A stretch of DNA of 64,000 nt from positions 62,001-126,000 of the forward strand of contig NZ_CDBW01000017.1 in NCBI RefSeq assembly GCF_000820145.1, given 5' to 3'. Under the pieces are notes generated by a model, which worked only from the letters and a program-made list of their open reading frames with translations, ran no database searches and was not told where the DNA came from. Below, piece by piece: positions 39,100 to 45,423 of the stretch. Every line of letters starts with the position of its first letter. Position 1 is the first letter of the stretch. The translations under genes were made by a program, and so were the position numbers. The stretch comes from Aeromonas sobria. GTDB lineage: Bacteria; Pseudomonadota; Gammaproteobacteria; Enterobacterales; Aeromonadaceae.

Positions 39100-39912
39100 T
39101 TACTGATCCTTCTTCACGTTCAAGAATTGTTCTTCGCTCACGCCAACAGCGCGGCACACTGCGATTTGTGACTCGCTCAAGCGTGAGTTACCATGGAGCG
39201 GACCGAGCTTCACGGGTTTTCCAAGTGCGTCAAACGCACCATTCATGTCGGCGAACGCCTTGAAGGAATCCACCCCTTGAGCCCGGCAGGTAGCGATCAA
39301 GAAATCGCGTTGGGCTGGGCAGAAGCGGGCATCAGCAATCGCCTGATCAACCGCTTCCTCGGCTTGCCGGTTCAACGCCACATCTTCACGGTGATTCAGC
39401 GCGGCCATTACATCGCCTGGCGTCTTGACTTGCACACCAAGCGCAACAGACACCTCCTCCCACCCCTTGCCGCCCTGCTCCCGACTATTGAGAGCCTTCA
39501 TGATAAGGTTTGGCTTATTGGTCAGGGCGACACTCTCCAGCTTTAGGATCTCCATATTGGAGTCATGAGCAAATGCAGGGGACAAGAAACGGTACTCGCG
39601 ACTGTTGATCGCCTTGCCCGCTCGTTCTGTCCAATCGACCTTTGCCCACACTTCACCATCACGCAGTTCCAGATCTTCGATCCAGCCAGATGCAGGAGCC
39701 TCTTCACCTTCCGGCGCTTTGATCTCCTGGCCGTGTTCGTAATCGATCACAAGCGGCAATCCCATGTTCTTGAACATGTCGATCAGCTTCGCCGGATCCT
39801 TCATATTCCACTTGCGGCCATCGAGACCTTTGATCTCTGGCCCACGTGGCATTACCTGCACCCATTCAGGTGCTTCCTGAGGAATTTCAACACACAACGC
39901 TACAAGAGGCAT
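39100..39912 (-). CDS. Mu I-like prohead protease/scaffold
   Basis: 270 aa (Mu gpI has about 360). The N-terminal protease region shows QVMPRGPEIKGLDGRKW, LPLVIDYEHGQEIK, APASGWIEDLELRDGEVWAKVDWT and SREYRFLSPAF, followed by LESVALTNKPNL, all typical of Mu-like I proteins. The C-terminal part would serve as the scaffold. It processes and shapes the head together with the adjacent capsid gene. ATG 39912 follows AGGTGGG. An AT-rich GTTTAAA...TTTAAA dyad lies just upstream at 39933-39950. Confidence 0.85.
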   Translation of the reverse strand: MPLVALCVEIPQEAPEWVQVMPRGPEIKGLDGRKWNMKDPAKLIDMFKNMGLPLVIDYEHGQEIKAPEGEEAPASGWIEDLELRDGEVWAKVDWTERAGKAINSREYRFLSPAFAHDSNMEILKLESVALTNKPNLIMKALNSREQGGKGWEEVSVALGVQVKTPGDVMAALNHREDVALNRQAEEAVDQAIADARFCPAQRDFLIATCRAQGVDSFKAFADMNGAFDALGKPVKLGPLHGNSRLSESQIAVCRAVGVSEEQFLNVKKDQ

Positions 39913-39965
39913 GCTTACCCACCTACAACCATGTTTAAAACCAATTTAAATCGCATCAGGTTGCA

Positions 39966-40331
39966 TTAATGATTCACAGCCGATACGCACCCATGCGCAA
40001 CCTCGTCCAACGCCATAGAGGCCGCCACAACGCTCCACCAGTCCGCCGCCGTCATCGAACACACATCGTCCCAGGTGAAAGGGCCAGCCCGGTCACCAAT
40101 AAAGGCGATGGACGCAACGGCGATCTCACGCAGATAGAAGAACGATTCCAGCGCCTTGGCGTGGTGGATCCCAAGCGGCTTGATCTGGCCAGCTCGGATC
40201 ATCCGTCTCACGTTCTTGGAAACGTGCTGTTCAAGCGCCTCTTTCTGATCGGCTGTCAGCGGTCGCATAGTCAGCCGCTGGTAAAGCTCACCAGCAATGA
40301 TCACGCCTGAATCAATATCAACATCAAGCAC
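39966..40331 (-). CDS. Phage-element protein of unknown function, 121 aa
   Basis: The GTG start at 40331 follows GGGGGTGA and overlaps the end of the Mor-like gene by 8 bp, so translation is probably coupled. The protein is soluble, with a charged helical first half (LTADQKEALEQHVSKNVRRMIRAGQ) and a Trp/Phe-rich second half (FTWDDVCSMTAADWW). I do not recognise a family. Its position before the protease gene in Mu would be that of morphogenesis genes, but no resemblance was seen. Confidence 0.65.
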   Translation of the reverse strand: MLDVDIDSGVIIAGELYQRLTMRPLTADQKEALEQHVSKNVRRMIRAGQIKPLGIHHAKALESFFYLREIAVASIAFIGDRAGPFTWDDVCSMTAADWWSVVAASMALDEVAHGCVSAVNH

Positions 40332-40728
40332 GGTTCACCCCCAAACGCTCAATACAATCTCTTGCAAGGCGGTTTTGCGTACGTTGGTCATCTAAAATCG
40401 TCTGAATATTTCGAACGCTCATTCCATATTTAATAGCGAGCAATTTTGTATTCTTGCCATCAAATTCTTTAAATATGGAGAATCTGATAAGGCTATCTCG
40501 CAAATACTCACCACGTGGCATATATATTTGTGAGCCACCAAGAGTCTCGCATATTGCAATGAAAATTGACGCTCTCAGCTTTTCACTAAAGCAGCTCTGA
40601 CGATCCAAGCCATCCTTAATGCTTTCAAACAATAAACCTAACGTTTCATCTCTTTTTACTTTGCATGATTTCAAAAACACATCAAACATTGCTTCATTAG
40701 AAAGCAACTCCGCATAATCAATTTTCAT
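40324..40728 (-). CDS. Mor/C-family transcription activator
   Basis: 134 aa. The second half fits the Mor family: GGSQIYMPRGEYLRDSLIRF, then FDGKNTKLLAIKYGMSVRNIQTIL, a beta-strand/linker followed by a helix-turn-helix. In Mu, Mor and C activate middle and late promoters as dimers with sigma-70 polymerase. Here it would switch on the protease/capsid unit, an inference. It overlaps the next Mor-like gene by ATGA (40725-40728). Confidence 0.8.
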   Translation of the reverse strand: MKIDYAELLSNEAMFDVFLKSCKVKRDETLGLLFESIKDGLDRQSCFSEKLRASIFIAICETLGGSQIYMPRGEYLRDSLIRFSIFKEFDGKNTKLLAIKYGMSVRNIQTILDDQRTQNRLARDCIERLGVNRA

Positions 40729-41072
40729 GATTCACCTTCTGCTGACTTAATCAAGCGCTGGACATGACGCGTCGAAATACCATGTTTATCAGCCATGGCT
40801 ATTTTGCGCATTCCATTTTCCTTGTGGTGTACCAAAAGAGCACTAATAAAAGGAACCTTAAGAGCCGAATGAAAAGGAATAAATATGGAACTGTGAGAAG
40901 AATAAACTAATTTTCTTTCAAGTTTTTTTGATAATGAATGAATAATATTCTCATAAACACAAATGGAGGCATGTTCATTTAACACGTCCACCAGATGAAG
41001 GATCATGCTGTGCTCAAAATCCCATTTTGGAATTACGTAATCACGCCCACCATCTTCATCTATGACACTCAT
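40725..41072 (-). CDS. Second, divergent Mor/C-like activator
   Basis: 115 aa. The C-terminal half aligns by eye with its neighbour: SSIFIPFHSALKVPFISALL then NGMRKIAMADKHGISTRHVQRLI, the Mor helix-turn-helix. The YMPRG turn is changed to FIPFH, so DNA contacts may differ. The two genes overlap by 4 bp and could give hetero- or homodimers. It is the first gene after the terminator at 41166-41200, so it needs its own promoter. Confidence 0.65.
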   Translation of the reverse strand: MSVIDEDGGRDYVIPKWDFEHSMILHLVDVLNEHASICVYENIIHSLSKKLERKLVYSSHSSIFIPFHSALKVPFISALLVHHKENGMRKIAMADKHGISTRHVQRLIKSAEGES

Positions 41073-41165
41073 GTCTCAACCGCCACATGTAAAATCGATA
41101 TGTGAAGTTTGTCATTACCTGAAATAAGACTGTACTGACGCTTTTCGCGCTAAAGCAGCAGGCAT

Positions 41166-41200
41166 AAAAAAATCCCCCAGTCGTGAAACTGGGGGATTTT
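41166..41200 (-). terminator. Terminator ending the early unit of the element
   Basis: On the minus strand AAAATCCCCCAG and CTGGGGGATTTT flank an 8-nt loop and are followed by a seven-base T run. It separates the regulator unit from the Mor/C unit. Confidence 0.88.
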
Positions 41201-41247
41201 CCCTGCCCTTACCCGGTGAGCCCAATCACCGTAGAGGAGTAAACACA

Positions 41248-41598
41248 TTAACCTTTTGCGGCACTGCTTTCAATATCAATCACAAATCTACTCATGGCGG
41301 TTCTTGATACCTTCATTTCATCGGCAAGGCCGCGCTTCTCAAGCTCTTCATTGATGTAGTTCATCATTTCAACCTGAGTATATTCACCGCTGCAAATCAT
41401 ATAGGCAAAGGTGGCCCGAATATCGGGCGGCCACTTCATATACTTTTGCACCGTGCGCCGTGGCTTGCTCACCATGGTGAATGGGGTGTTTTGCTGCCGG
41501 TGCGCCCGCAACAGCTCCAGCACCTGCTTAACCCCGATCTCATTCACCAGCACCGCCATTTCGTGGCTCTCTTCCGCAGTCAAACGCTTACTCCTCAT
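41248..41598 (-). CDS. Small DNA-binding-type phage protein, DUF3486/Mu gp27-like
   Basis: 116 aa from ATG 41598 with GGAGGT eight bases before; it overlaps the previous gene by 11 bp. The second half reads KWPPDIRATFAYMICSGEY then EMMNYINEELEKRG and KVSRTAMSRFVIDIE, close in layout to Mu gp27 (DUF3486), where a LP-DIR helix is followed by a helix-turn-helix ending in S-SA-NRY. gp27 is a suspected small terminase subunit. Here the protein lacks the long C-terminal part of gp27, so it may only share the DNA-binding region. Function unproven. Confidence 0.5.
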   Translation of the reverse strand: MRSKRLTAEESHEMAVLVNEIGVKQVLELLRAHRQQNTPFTMVSKPRRTVQKYMKWPPDIRATFAYMICSGEYTQVEMMNYINEELEKRGLADEMKVSRTAMSRFVIDIESSAAKG

Positions 41599-41932
41599 CG
41601 CTTGGCACCTCCACGAACTCACCCACGATCACATCATCCAGGGTGGCCACATGCAGGCTTTCGGCCTTAACAAGGCGCTTGGCAGATCCCGCGCTACTCG
41701 CGATGATCGTCAGCGCCAGAGAGGCCTCACTCAAGAACCCCTCACCAGTAATGAGACCAGCATCGCAGCTATTCAGCAGCGACTCAAGGGCCGCAAGGTT
41801 GCCCTTCATGTTCTCGATCTTCTCGTGCAGCTCCTTACTGACGCTGCTGATAAGGGTCGGAGAACGGCGCAGCTTGGCGGCGGCGTAGGGGCTCAACGGG
41901 GCAGATTTGGCGGGAGTGTGACGGGCCATCAT
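41588..41932 (-). CDS. Phage-element protein of unknown function, 114 aa
   Basis: The start ATG overlaps the stop of the regulator gene as ATGA (41929-41932); an in-frame Met follows directly. The protein has a helical, probably coiled segment (VSKELHEKIENMKGNLAALESLL) and an acidic tail (GEFVEVPSDEE). No family recognised. It is the middle gene of the three-gene early unit. Confidence 0.6.
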   Translation of the reverse strand: MMARHTPAKSAPLSPYAAAKLRRSPTLISSVSKELHEKIENMKGNLAALESLLNSCDAGLITGEGFLSEASLALTIIASSAGSAKRLVKAESLHVATLDDVIVGEFVEVPSDEE

Positions 41933-42432
41933 TCTGCACCCCCTTCACTCTTGCTCAAGGAGTTGCCAGCGCGGATCAGGCCCTCGGCCAATTCGAGCGC
42001 ACGGCTCAGATCATCGCGCACGAAATCACCGCTGCTGGCGATAAAGCGATTCAGGACAGACAGCAGATTCAGGCCGTCATCAACCATTTCGGCAGGTGCT
42101 GAAAACAGGATGTTATGGGAATGGATAGAGAGATCTGATAAGAAATCGAGAGTGGTTTTAACAGGGGCTGGAGAGTGCTCTACCTGGCTATCTGACAGCA
42201 TAGCAAGCAGCGCTTTTTGGGCATGGATAGGGAGCAGATCGGCGCGGTATTCAAAGCCTTTCCCTACAGTCTTATATCGTCTCGCTAATGGATTACCCGC
42301 AGCTTTATTTTCCATATGCTTGCGGATACCGCGCTCAGTTCCTGGCATAGATGGAAGGTTCAAAGATTGAATTTTTTGAGCAGTCAGCCAGATTTGGCTA
42401 ACAGAATGGAGATCAGATGATGATCCGGCCAT
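41929..42432 (-). CDS. Mu-type winged-helix regulator (repressor or MuA N-terminus-like)
   Basis: 167 aa; ATG 42432 follows AAGGAGG with 6-nt spacing. Residues 1-75 match the Mu-type helix-turn-helix shared by MuA and the Mu c repressor: IWLTAQKIQSLNLPSMPGTERGIRKH..., then GKGFEYRADLLPIHAQKALL, comparable to the EYNANSLPVEAKAALL-like end of that domain. The rest is helical without a DDE catalytic domain, so it is not a transposase. It could bind the element's operators or its ends. Unlike the Mu repressor, it is the first gene of the same-direction unit. Confidence 0.7.
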   Translation of the reverse strand: MAGSSSDLHSVSQIWLTAQKIQSLNLPSMPGTERGIRKHMENKAAGNPLARRYKTVGKGFEYRADLLPIHAQKALLAMLSDSQVEHSPAPVKTTLDFLSDLSIHSHNILFSAPAEMVDDGLNLLSVLNRFIASSGDFVRDDLSRALELAEGLIRAGNSLSKSEGGAE

Positions 42433-42444
42433 GGTGGGCCTCCT

Positions 42445-42660
42445 TTGATAGTAGGACTATCACCATCAGGAGGGTAGTAATCTCGCTGGCGGTGAGCTGA
42501 ACAGGGTTACTACCACCGCTCAAAGGAAACGGCCCAGCTTGCGCCGGCCCCATCCAGCCCACCATAACAAGGCTAGAATTTCGCACAAAAAAACACGCTT
42601 GCGGCGTGTTGTGCGCCTCTGATTATACGGGGGTAGTAGTCCCGACTCCAGTTTTTTGCT
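42445..42660 (-). promoter_or_regulatory. Early promoter region with GGTAGTA operators
   Basis: A perfect -10 (TATAAT, minus strand, plus 42622-42627) has a weak -35. GGTAGTA-type motifs occur at 42632-42641, 42510-42520 (inverted) and 42473-42480; a palindrome GATAGT-AGG-ACTATC lies at 42448-42462. One site sits between -35 and -10, a repressor-like position. Confidence 0.55.
42584..42612 (-). terminator. Leader terminator just after the early promoter
   Basis: On the minus strand ACACGC and GCGTGT with a 5-nt loop are followed by seven T. It begins about 5-10 nt after the expected transcription start, so it would yield a very short RNA unless read through. Confidence 0.65.
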
Positions 42661-42752
42661 GGAGCATTTAAAGGCTATCCTGAGCTGTTTTTCTTGTCAA
42701 CATCAATGATCAAAACACTAGGATTTGAAGCTCAATAAATACCCAAAACGTT

Positions 42753-42768
42753 GGTTTATAAATAAACC
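42753..42768. repeat. Dyad family A, first copy
   Basis: GGTTTAT and ATAAACC are perfect arms with a 2-nt spacer. Further members: GGTTTAC 42783-42789, ATAAACC 42836-42842, and the perfect 8-bp dyad ATATAAAC/GTTTATAT at 42854-42872. Confidence 0.7.
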
Positions 42769-43010
42769 TATTCACCTTGCGCGGTTTACTTCTGAAACTG
42801 TCAAAAAATCAAGCAACACCATGAAAAACAAAGAAATAAACCACATCAGCTTTATATAAACTCGGTTTATATGAAGATTAAATAAGATATACCGGATATG
42901 GCTAGCCAAAATAGCTTAATGGAAACATCAGCGATGACAAATGTTTCCTTCTGTAGTCATGCAAGTAGCTCATAACATATTGAATCAAAAAGAAAACAAC
43001 CATTTTTAAC

Positions 43011-43033
43011 TTATGGAAACAGAGTTTCCATAA
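43011..43033. repeat. Dyad family B, main copy
   Basis: TTATGGAAAC and GTTTCCATAA are perfect 10-bp arms with a 3-nt spacer. A looser pair GGAAACAT/ATGTTTCC with a 12-nt spacer lies at 42921-42948. Confidence 0.7.
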
Positions 43034-43076
43034 ACCCTGTTTTTATGTAAACAAAAAGTGTTAAATTTAATCATGT

Positions 43077-43212
43077 CAACTGGACGTTTGAACAATCATA
43101 GACGTCCGAATGAAAAAACAGAAAAATCAACATAAGCAATTGATTTTATAGTGAAATATAAATCTTTAATCACACGGACAGCACGTCCAGTTGTAGCTAT
43201 GTCAAACGGACG
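43077..43212. repeat. Dyad family C, GGACGT/ACGTCC sites
   Basis: CAACTGGACGT (43077-43087) is inverted as ACGTCCAGTTG (43183-43193). Other copies are ACGTCC 43102-43107, CGGAC 43175-43179 and CGGACG 43207-43212. Confidence 0.65.
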
Positions 43213-43514
43213 AAAAAACGAACCAATGCGCCGTGATAAAAATTCGCAGACAGACCATCATGCGAATTTTTCCAGGTAGAGGCAATCAAATAATAAATGT
43301 ATTTAAATACAACACCTTACGGTCATTAATCCCTTGTTTTGCTGATTCATCCCTTGCGCATTTTTCTGCGCGACCAATAATACCACAAGCCTAGGCAGCA
43401 TGCCGCTTTGCAGGCATGTTCAGGGGGTCTTTCAAGGCCAGATGGCAGCAGGCGCGGAGGCGGCTTTGCAAGCGGCGTTTAAAGCCTGTTTAAAGGCCAA
43501 TTTAAAAAACAGCT

Positions 43515-43747
43515 AGTGATCAATCTACTCGCGATTTTCGGCCATTTTTAGGAGCAGTGATCATTTCAGTGATTGCTAATATACGCTCCGCCGCGCTCGC
43601 CAAAATCTCACCCATCCCACACCGTCAATCTCCAGCAAACCCGCGCCAATCCTCAAAACACGATTCCACTTATGCCGCAGGAATTCCACTTATTACCGGG
43701 GTCTATGGTGGATCCTTAAGAATGATCAATCTACTAGGGCCTATACA
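43515..43747. promoter_or_regulatory. Element end with three transposase-type sites (attL-like)
   Basis: Sites are 43721-43733 (AATGATCAATCTA), 43556-43568 (AGTGATCATTTCA) and 43515-43527 (AGTGATCAATCTA). The first and third share 13 bp (TGATCAATCTACT); the second is the reverse complement of the middle site at the other end over 14 bp. The terminal site is about 150 bp from the inner ones, as in Mu attL. A direct repeat of ATTCCACTTAT lies between. Confidence 0.75.
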
Positions 43748-43752
43748 CAGGA
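43748..43752. repeat. Target-site duplication, right copy (CAGGA)
   Basis: Matches 36192-36196; the element ends in CA just before it. Confidence 0.85.
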
Positions 43753-44137
43753 GGGGGCCCTGATGCTGGTCTCCCACCTGCTGCTCAATTGCGACATCCC
43801 CATCGGCCGGGTGATCCGCCGGATGGAGCTGGAACGCAGCAACCAGTATCGCTTCCTACACGGCTTCTACTGGGGGGATCAGAGCGCCAGCAATCTGGAG
43901 GCGGATCAGCTGCTCGAACGTCTCCACCCGCTGTTGCTGCACGATCAGGCGTGGGCGGTGGGGCGCGAGGTGCGGGAGTTGCCCCTTGATGAGATACGGA
44001 TCAAAGAGATCCAGCGCGGCGATCAGAGTCTGGAACCCAGACCCGAGCTGGTGCTGGCGGCTGGCGATCGGCTGATCCTGTTCGGTACCGTGGTGGCGAT
44101 GGAGCAGGCGGAGCAGCGTCTGCTGGAGGGGCACTGA
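43753..44137 (+). pseudogene. CPA2 antiporter, 3' part (TrkA_C domain)
   Basis: The frame reads on as GALMLVSHLLLNCDIPIGRVIRRMELERS and contains a TrkA_C-type domain (REVRELPLDEIRIKEI, LVLAAGDRLILFGT), the regulatory end of the antiporter begun at 34629. It could be translated from ATG 43763, because an accidental GGAGGGG lies before it, giving a free 124-aa RCK_C protein. Normal function as part of the antiporter is lost in this copy. Confidence 0.9.
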
Positions 44138-44164
44138 GTCCCCTCGCACTCATCGACCATCCGT

Positions 44165-45310
44165 TTACTCCCCCTCGTTTGGCTGCCCTTCGATATCGAG
44201 GAAGGCGGCGACCCGCTCCCGCTCCCTGAGGGTGTCCTGATAGCCCAGCTTGATCAGCTGCTGGCAGTAACCCGGATAGAACATCAGAAAGCTGGCCAGA
44301 CTGCTGGTCTCATCCCCCTTCACTCCCAACACTCGCAACAGGCGGCGCAACGGCAGCGGTAGCTTGTGCAGATAGGTCAGCGCTATGGTGTCGAGATCCT
44401 GACTCGGTTTCAGCACGCAGGTCTCTACCCGTTTCAGCTGCAGGCGGTTGCGCTCCCGCTCCGGGATAAGATCCAGGGTCTGGTTGATGCGCCACAGCCG
44501 CTCCAGATCGGAGTTGAGGGTGTCGGTAAAGACCGTATCGAGCAGATGGCTGGCGATATTGGAACTGGTGAGGTGCCCGTGGTGATGGGTTGGCGCCGAG
44601 TGCTCAGGCGGATCTAGGGTGATCAGCAGGATCCGCTCCGCCCCCAGATGGATGGCGGGGCTGAGCGGGCTTAACTGGTGGATGGATCCATCACCGTAGA
44701 ACTTCTCGCCGATGTGGGTGGCCGGAAAGACAAAGGGCAGCGCCGAGGAGGCGAGCAGATGCTCCGAGGTGAGCAGGGTGCGTACCCCGCGCCGTCTGGC
44801 TCGCTCCCACGGATGGTGGTCGGCCCGCCCCTGAAAGAAGGTGGTGGAGAGGCCATCATCGTAATCCGACGCCGTGATGGCCAGCGCCTCCAGACTGCCG
44901 TAGAGGATGTTGTCATCGATGCGGTGATAGTCGATGAGCTGATCCAGCAGGCGGTGCAGCGGCGCGTTGTCAAAGAGGTGAAAGGCGTGGTTGGTGTGAG
45001 GATTGATCAGCCCCGCCGACCCCTCGTACATCAACCGCCACAGCAGCCGACCGGGGTGAAAATCGAAGATGTGGTGGGTCTCGAAGCGGCGCCAGACCCA
45101 CTCCAGCTTGCGCACTCCCAGATGAAAACAGGAGGCGTAGCAGGCCAGCGCGGTGACATTGATGGCCCCCGCCGAGGTGCCGCACAGGATGGGAAAAGGA
45201 ATGCCGAGATTACGCGGGTAGAGCTCCGCAATCGCCTTGAGGGCTCCGACCTGATAGGCGGCGCGAGCACCGCCACCGGTGAGCAACAACGCTGTATTGG
45301 GTCTGGCCAT
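44165..45310 (-). CDS. Patatin-like phospholipase
   Basis: 381 aa. Patatin features: the oxyanion loop TGGGARAAYQVGAL at the start, the nucleophile in ILCGTSAGAIN (GxSxG), and the catalytic Asp in FYGDGSIHQ. No signal peptide is visible, so it probably acts in the cytosol or on the inner leaflet. It hydrolyses acyl chains of lipids; the physiological substrate is unknown. It lies downstream of the alpha/beta hydrolase on the same strand with a terminator between. Confidence 0.88.
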   Translation of the reverse strand: MARPNTALLLTGGGARAAYQVGALKAIAELYPRNLGIPFPILCGTSAGAINVTALACYASCFHLGVRKLEWVWRRFETHHIFDFHPGRLLWRLMYEGSAGLINPHTNHAFHLFDNAPLHRLLDQLIDYHRIDDNILYGSLEALAITASDYDDGLSTTFFQGRADHHPWERARRRGVRTLLTSEHLLASSALPFVFPATHIGEKFYGDGSIHQLSPLSPAIHLGAERILLITLDPPEHSAPTHHHGHLTSSNIASHLLDTVFTDTLNSDLERLWRINQTLDLIPERERNRLQLKRVETCVLKPSQDLDTIALTYLHKLPLPLRRLLRVLGVKGDETSSLASFLMFYPGYCQQLIKLGYQDTLRERERVAAFLDIEGQPNEGE

Positions 45311-45384
45311 ATGCTGGCGCCTTATTGTTGGCCCGGGAGGGGCGTTCCCACTGACAAGTTAACTATAAGGCGCTGTATCAAATA

Positions 45385-45412
45385 TAAAAATGGGCGCTCG
45401 CCCGTTTTTTTC
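45385..45412. terminator. Bidirectional terminator between hydrolase and patatin genes
   Basis: GGGCG and CGCCC stem with A and T runs on both sides, 12 bp beyond the hydrolase stop. Confidence 0.75.
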
Positions 45413-45423
45413 ATGGCTCCCTG

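Larger units (their letters stand above)
42663..43514. promoter_or_regulatory. AT-rich control region with clustered dyads
   Basis: No gene is supported in this region. Three groups of inverted repeats follow each other: GGTTTAT/ATAAACC (42753-42872), GGAAAC/GTTTCC (42921-43033) and GGACGT/ACGTCC (43077-43212). A GTTTAAA...TTTAAA dyad lies at 43488-43506. Confidence 0.55.
36197..43747. mobile_element. 7.55-kb Mu-like element without transposase (candidate satellite)
   Basis: It starts TG and ends CA, is bounded by CAGGA duplications and interrupts the antiporter gene exactly in frame. Genes read leftwards in the Mu order regulator, Mor/C, I protease, T capsid, tape measure. The end with the control region (window right) has its terminal site far from two inner sites, as in Mu attL; the other end has three close sites, as in attR. 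No transposase A or B, terminase large subunit, portal, sheath, baseplate, fibre or lysis gene is present. The nine reading frames are complete, with ATGA-type overlaps. It must move in trans if it moves at all. The alternative is a prophage shortened by several clean deletions. Confidence 0.88.

Noticed and set aside
41929-42432. Truncated MuA transposase
   Set aside because: Only the Mu-type winged helix is present and the protein has its own helical C-terminus; no DDE domain remnants follow in any frame.
42753-43212. CRISPR array or replication iterons
   Set aside because: Repeats are short dyads of three different sequences with irregular spacing, no cas or replication gene nearby.
43557-43763. 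68-codon frame over the element end
   Set aside because: It spans the element boundary and host DNA, so it cannot be an inherited gene.
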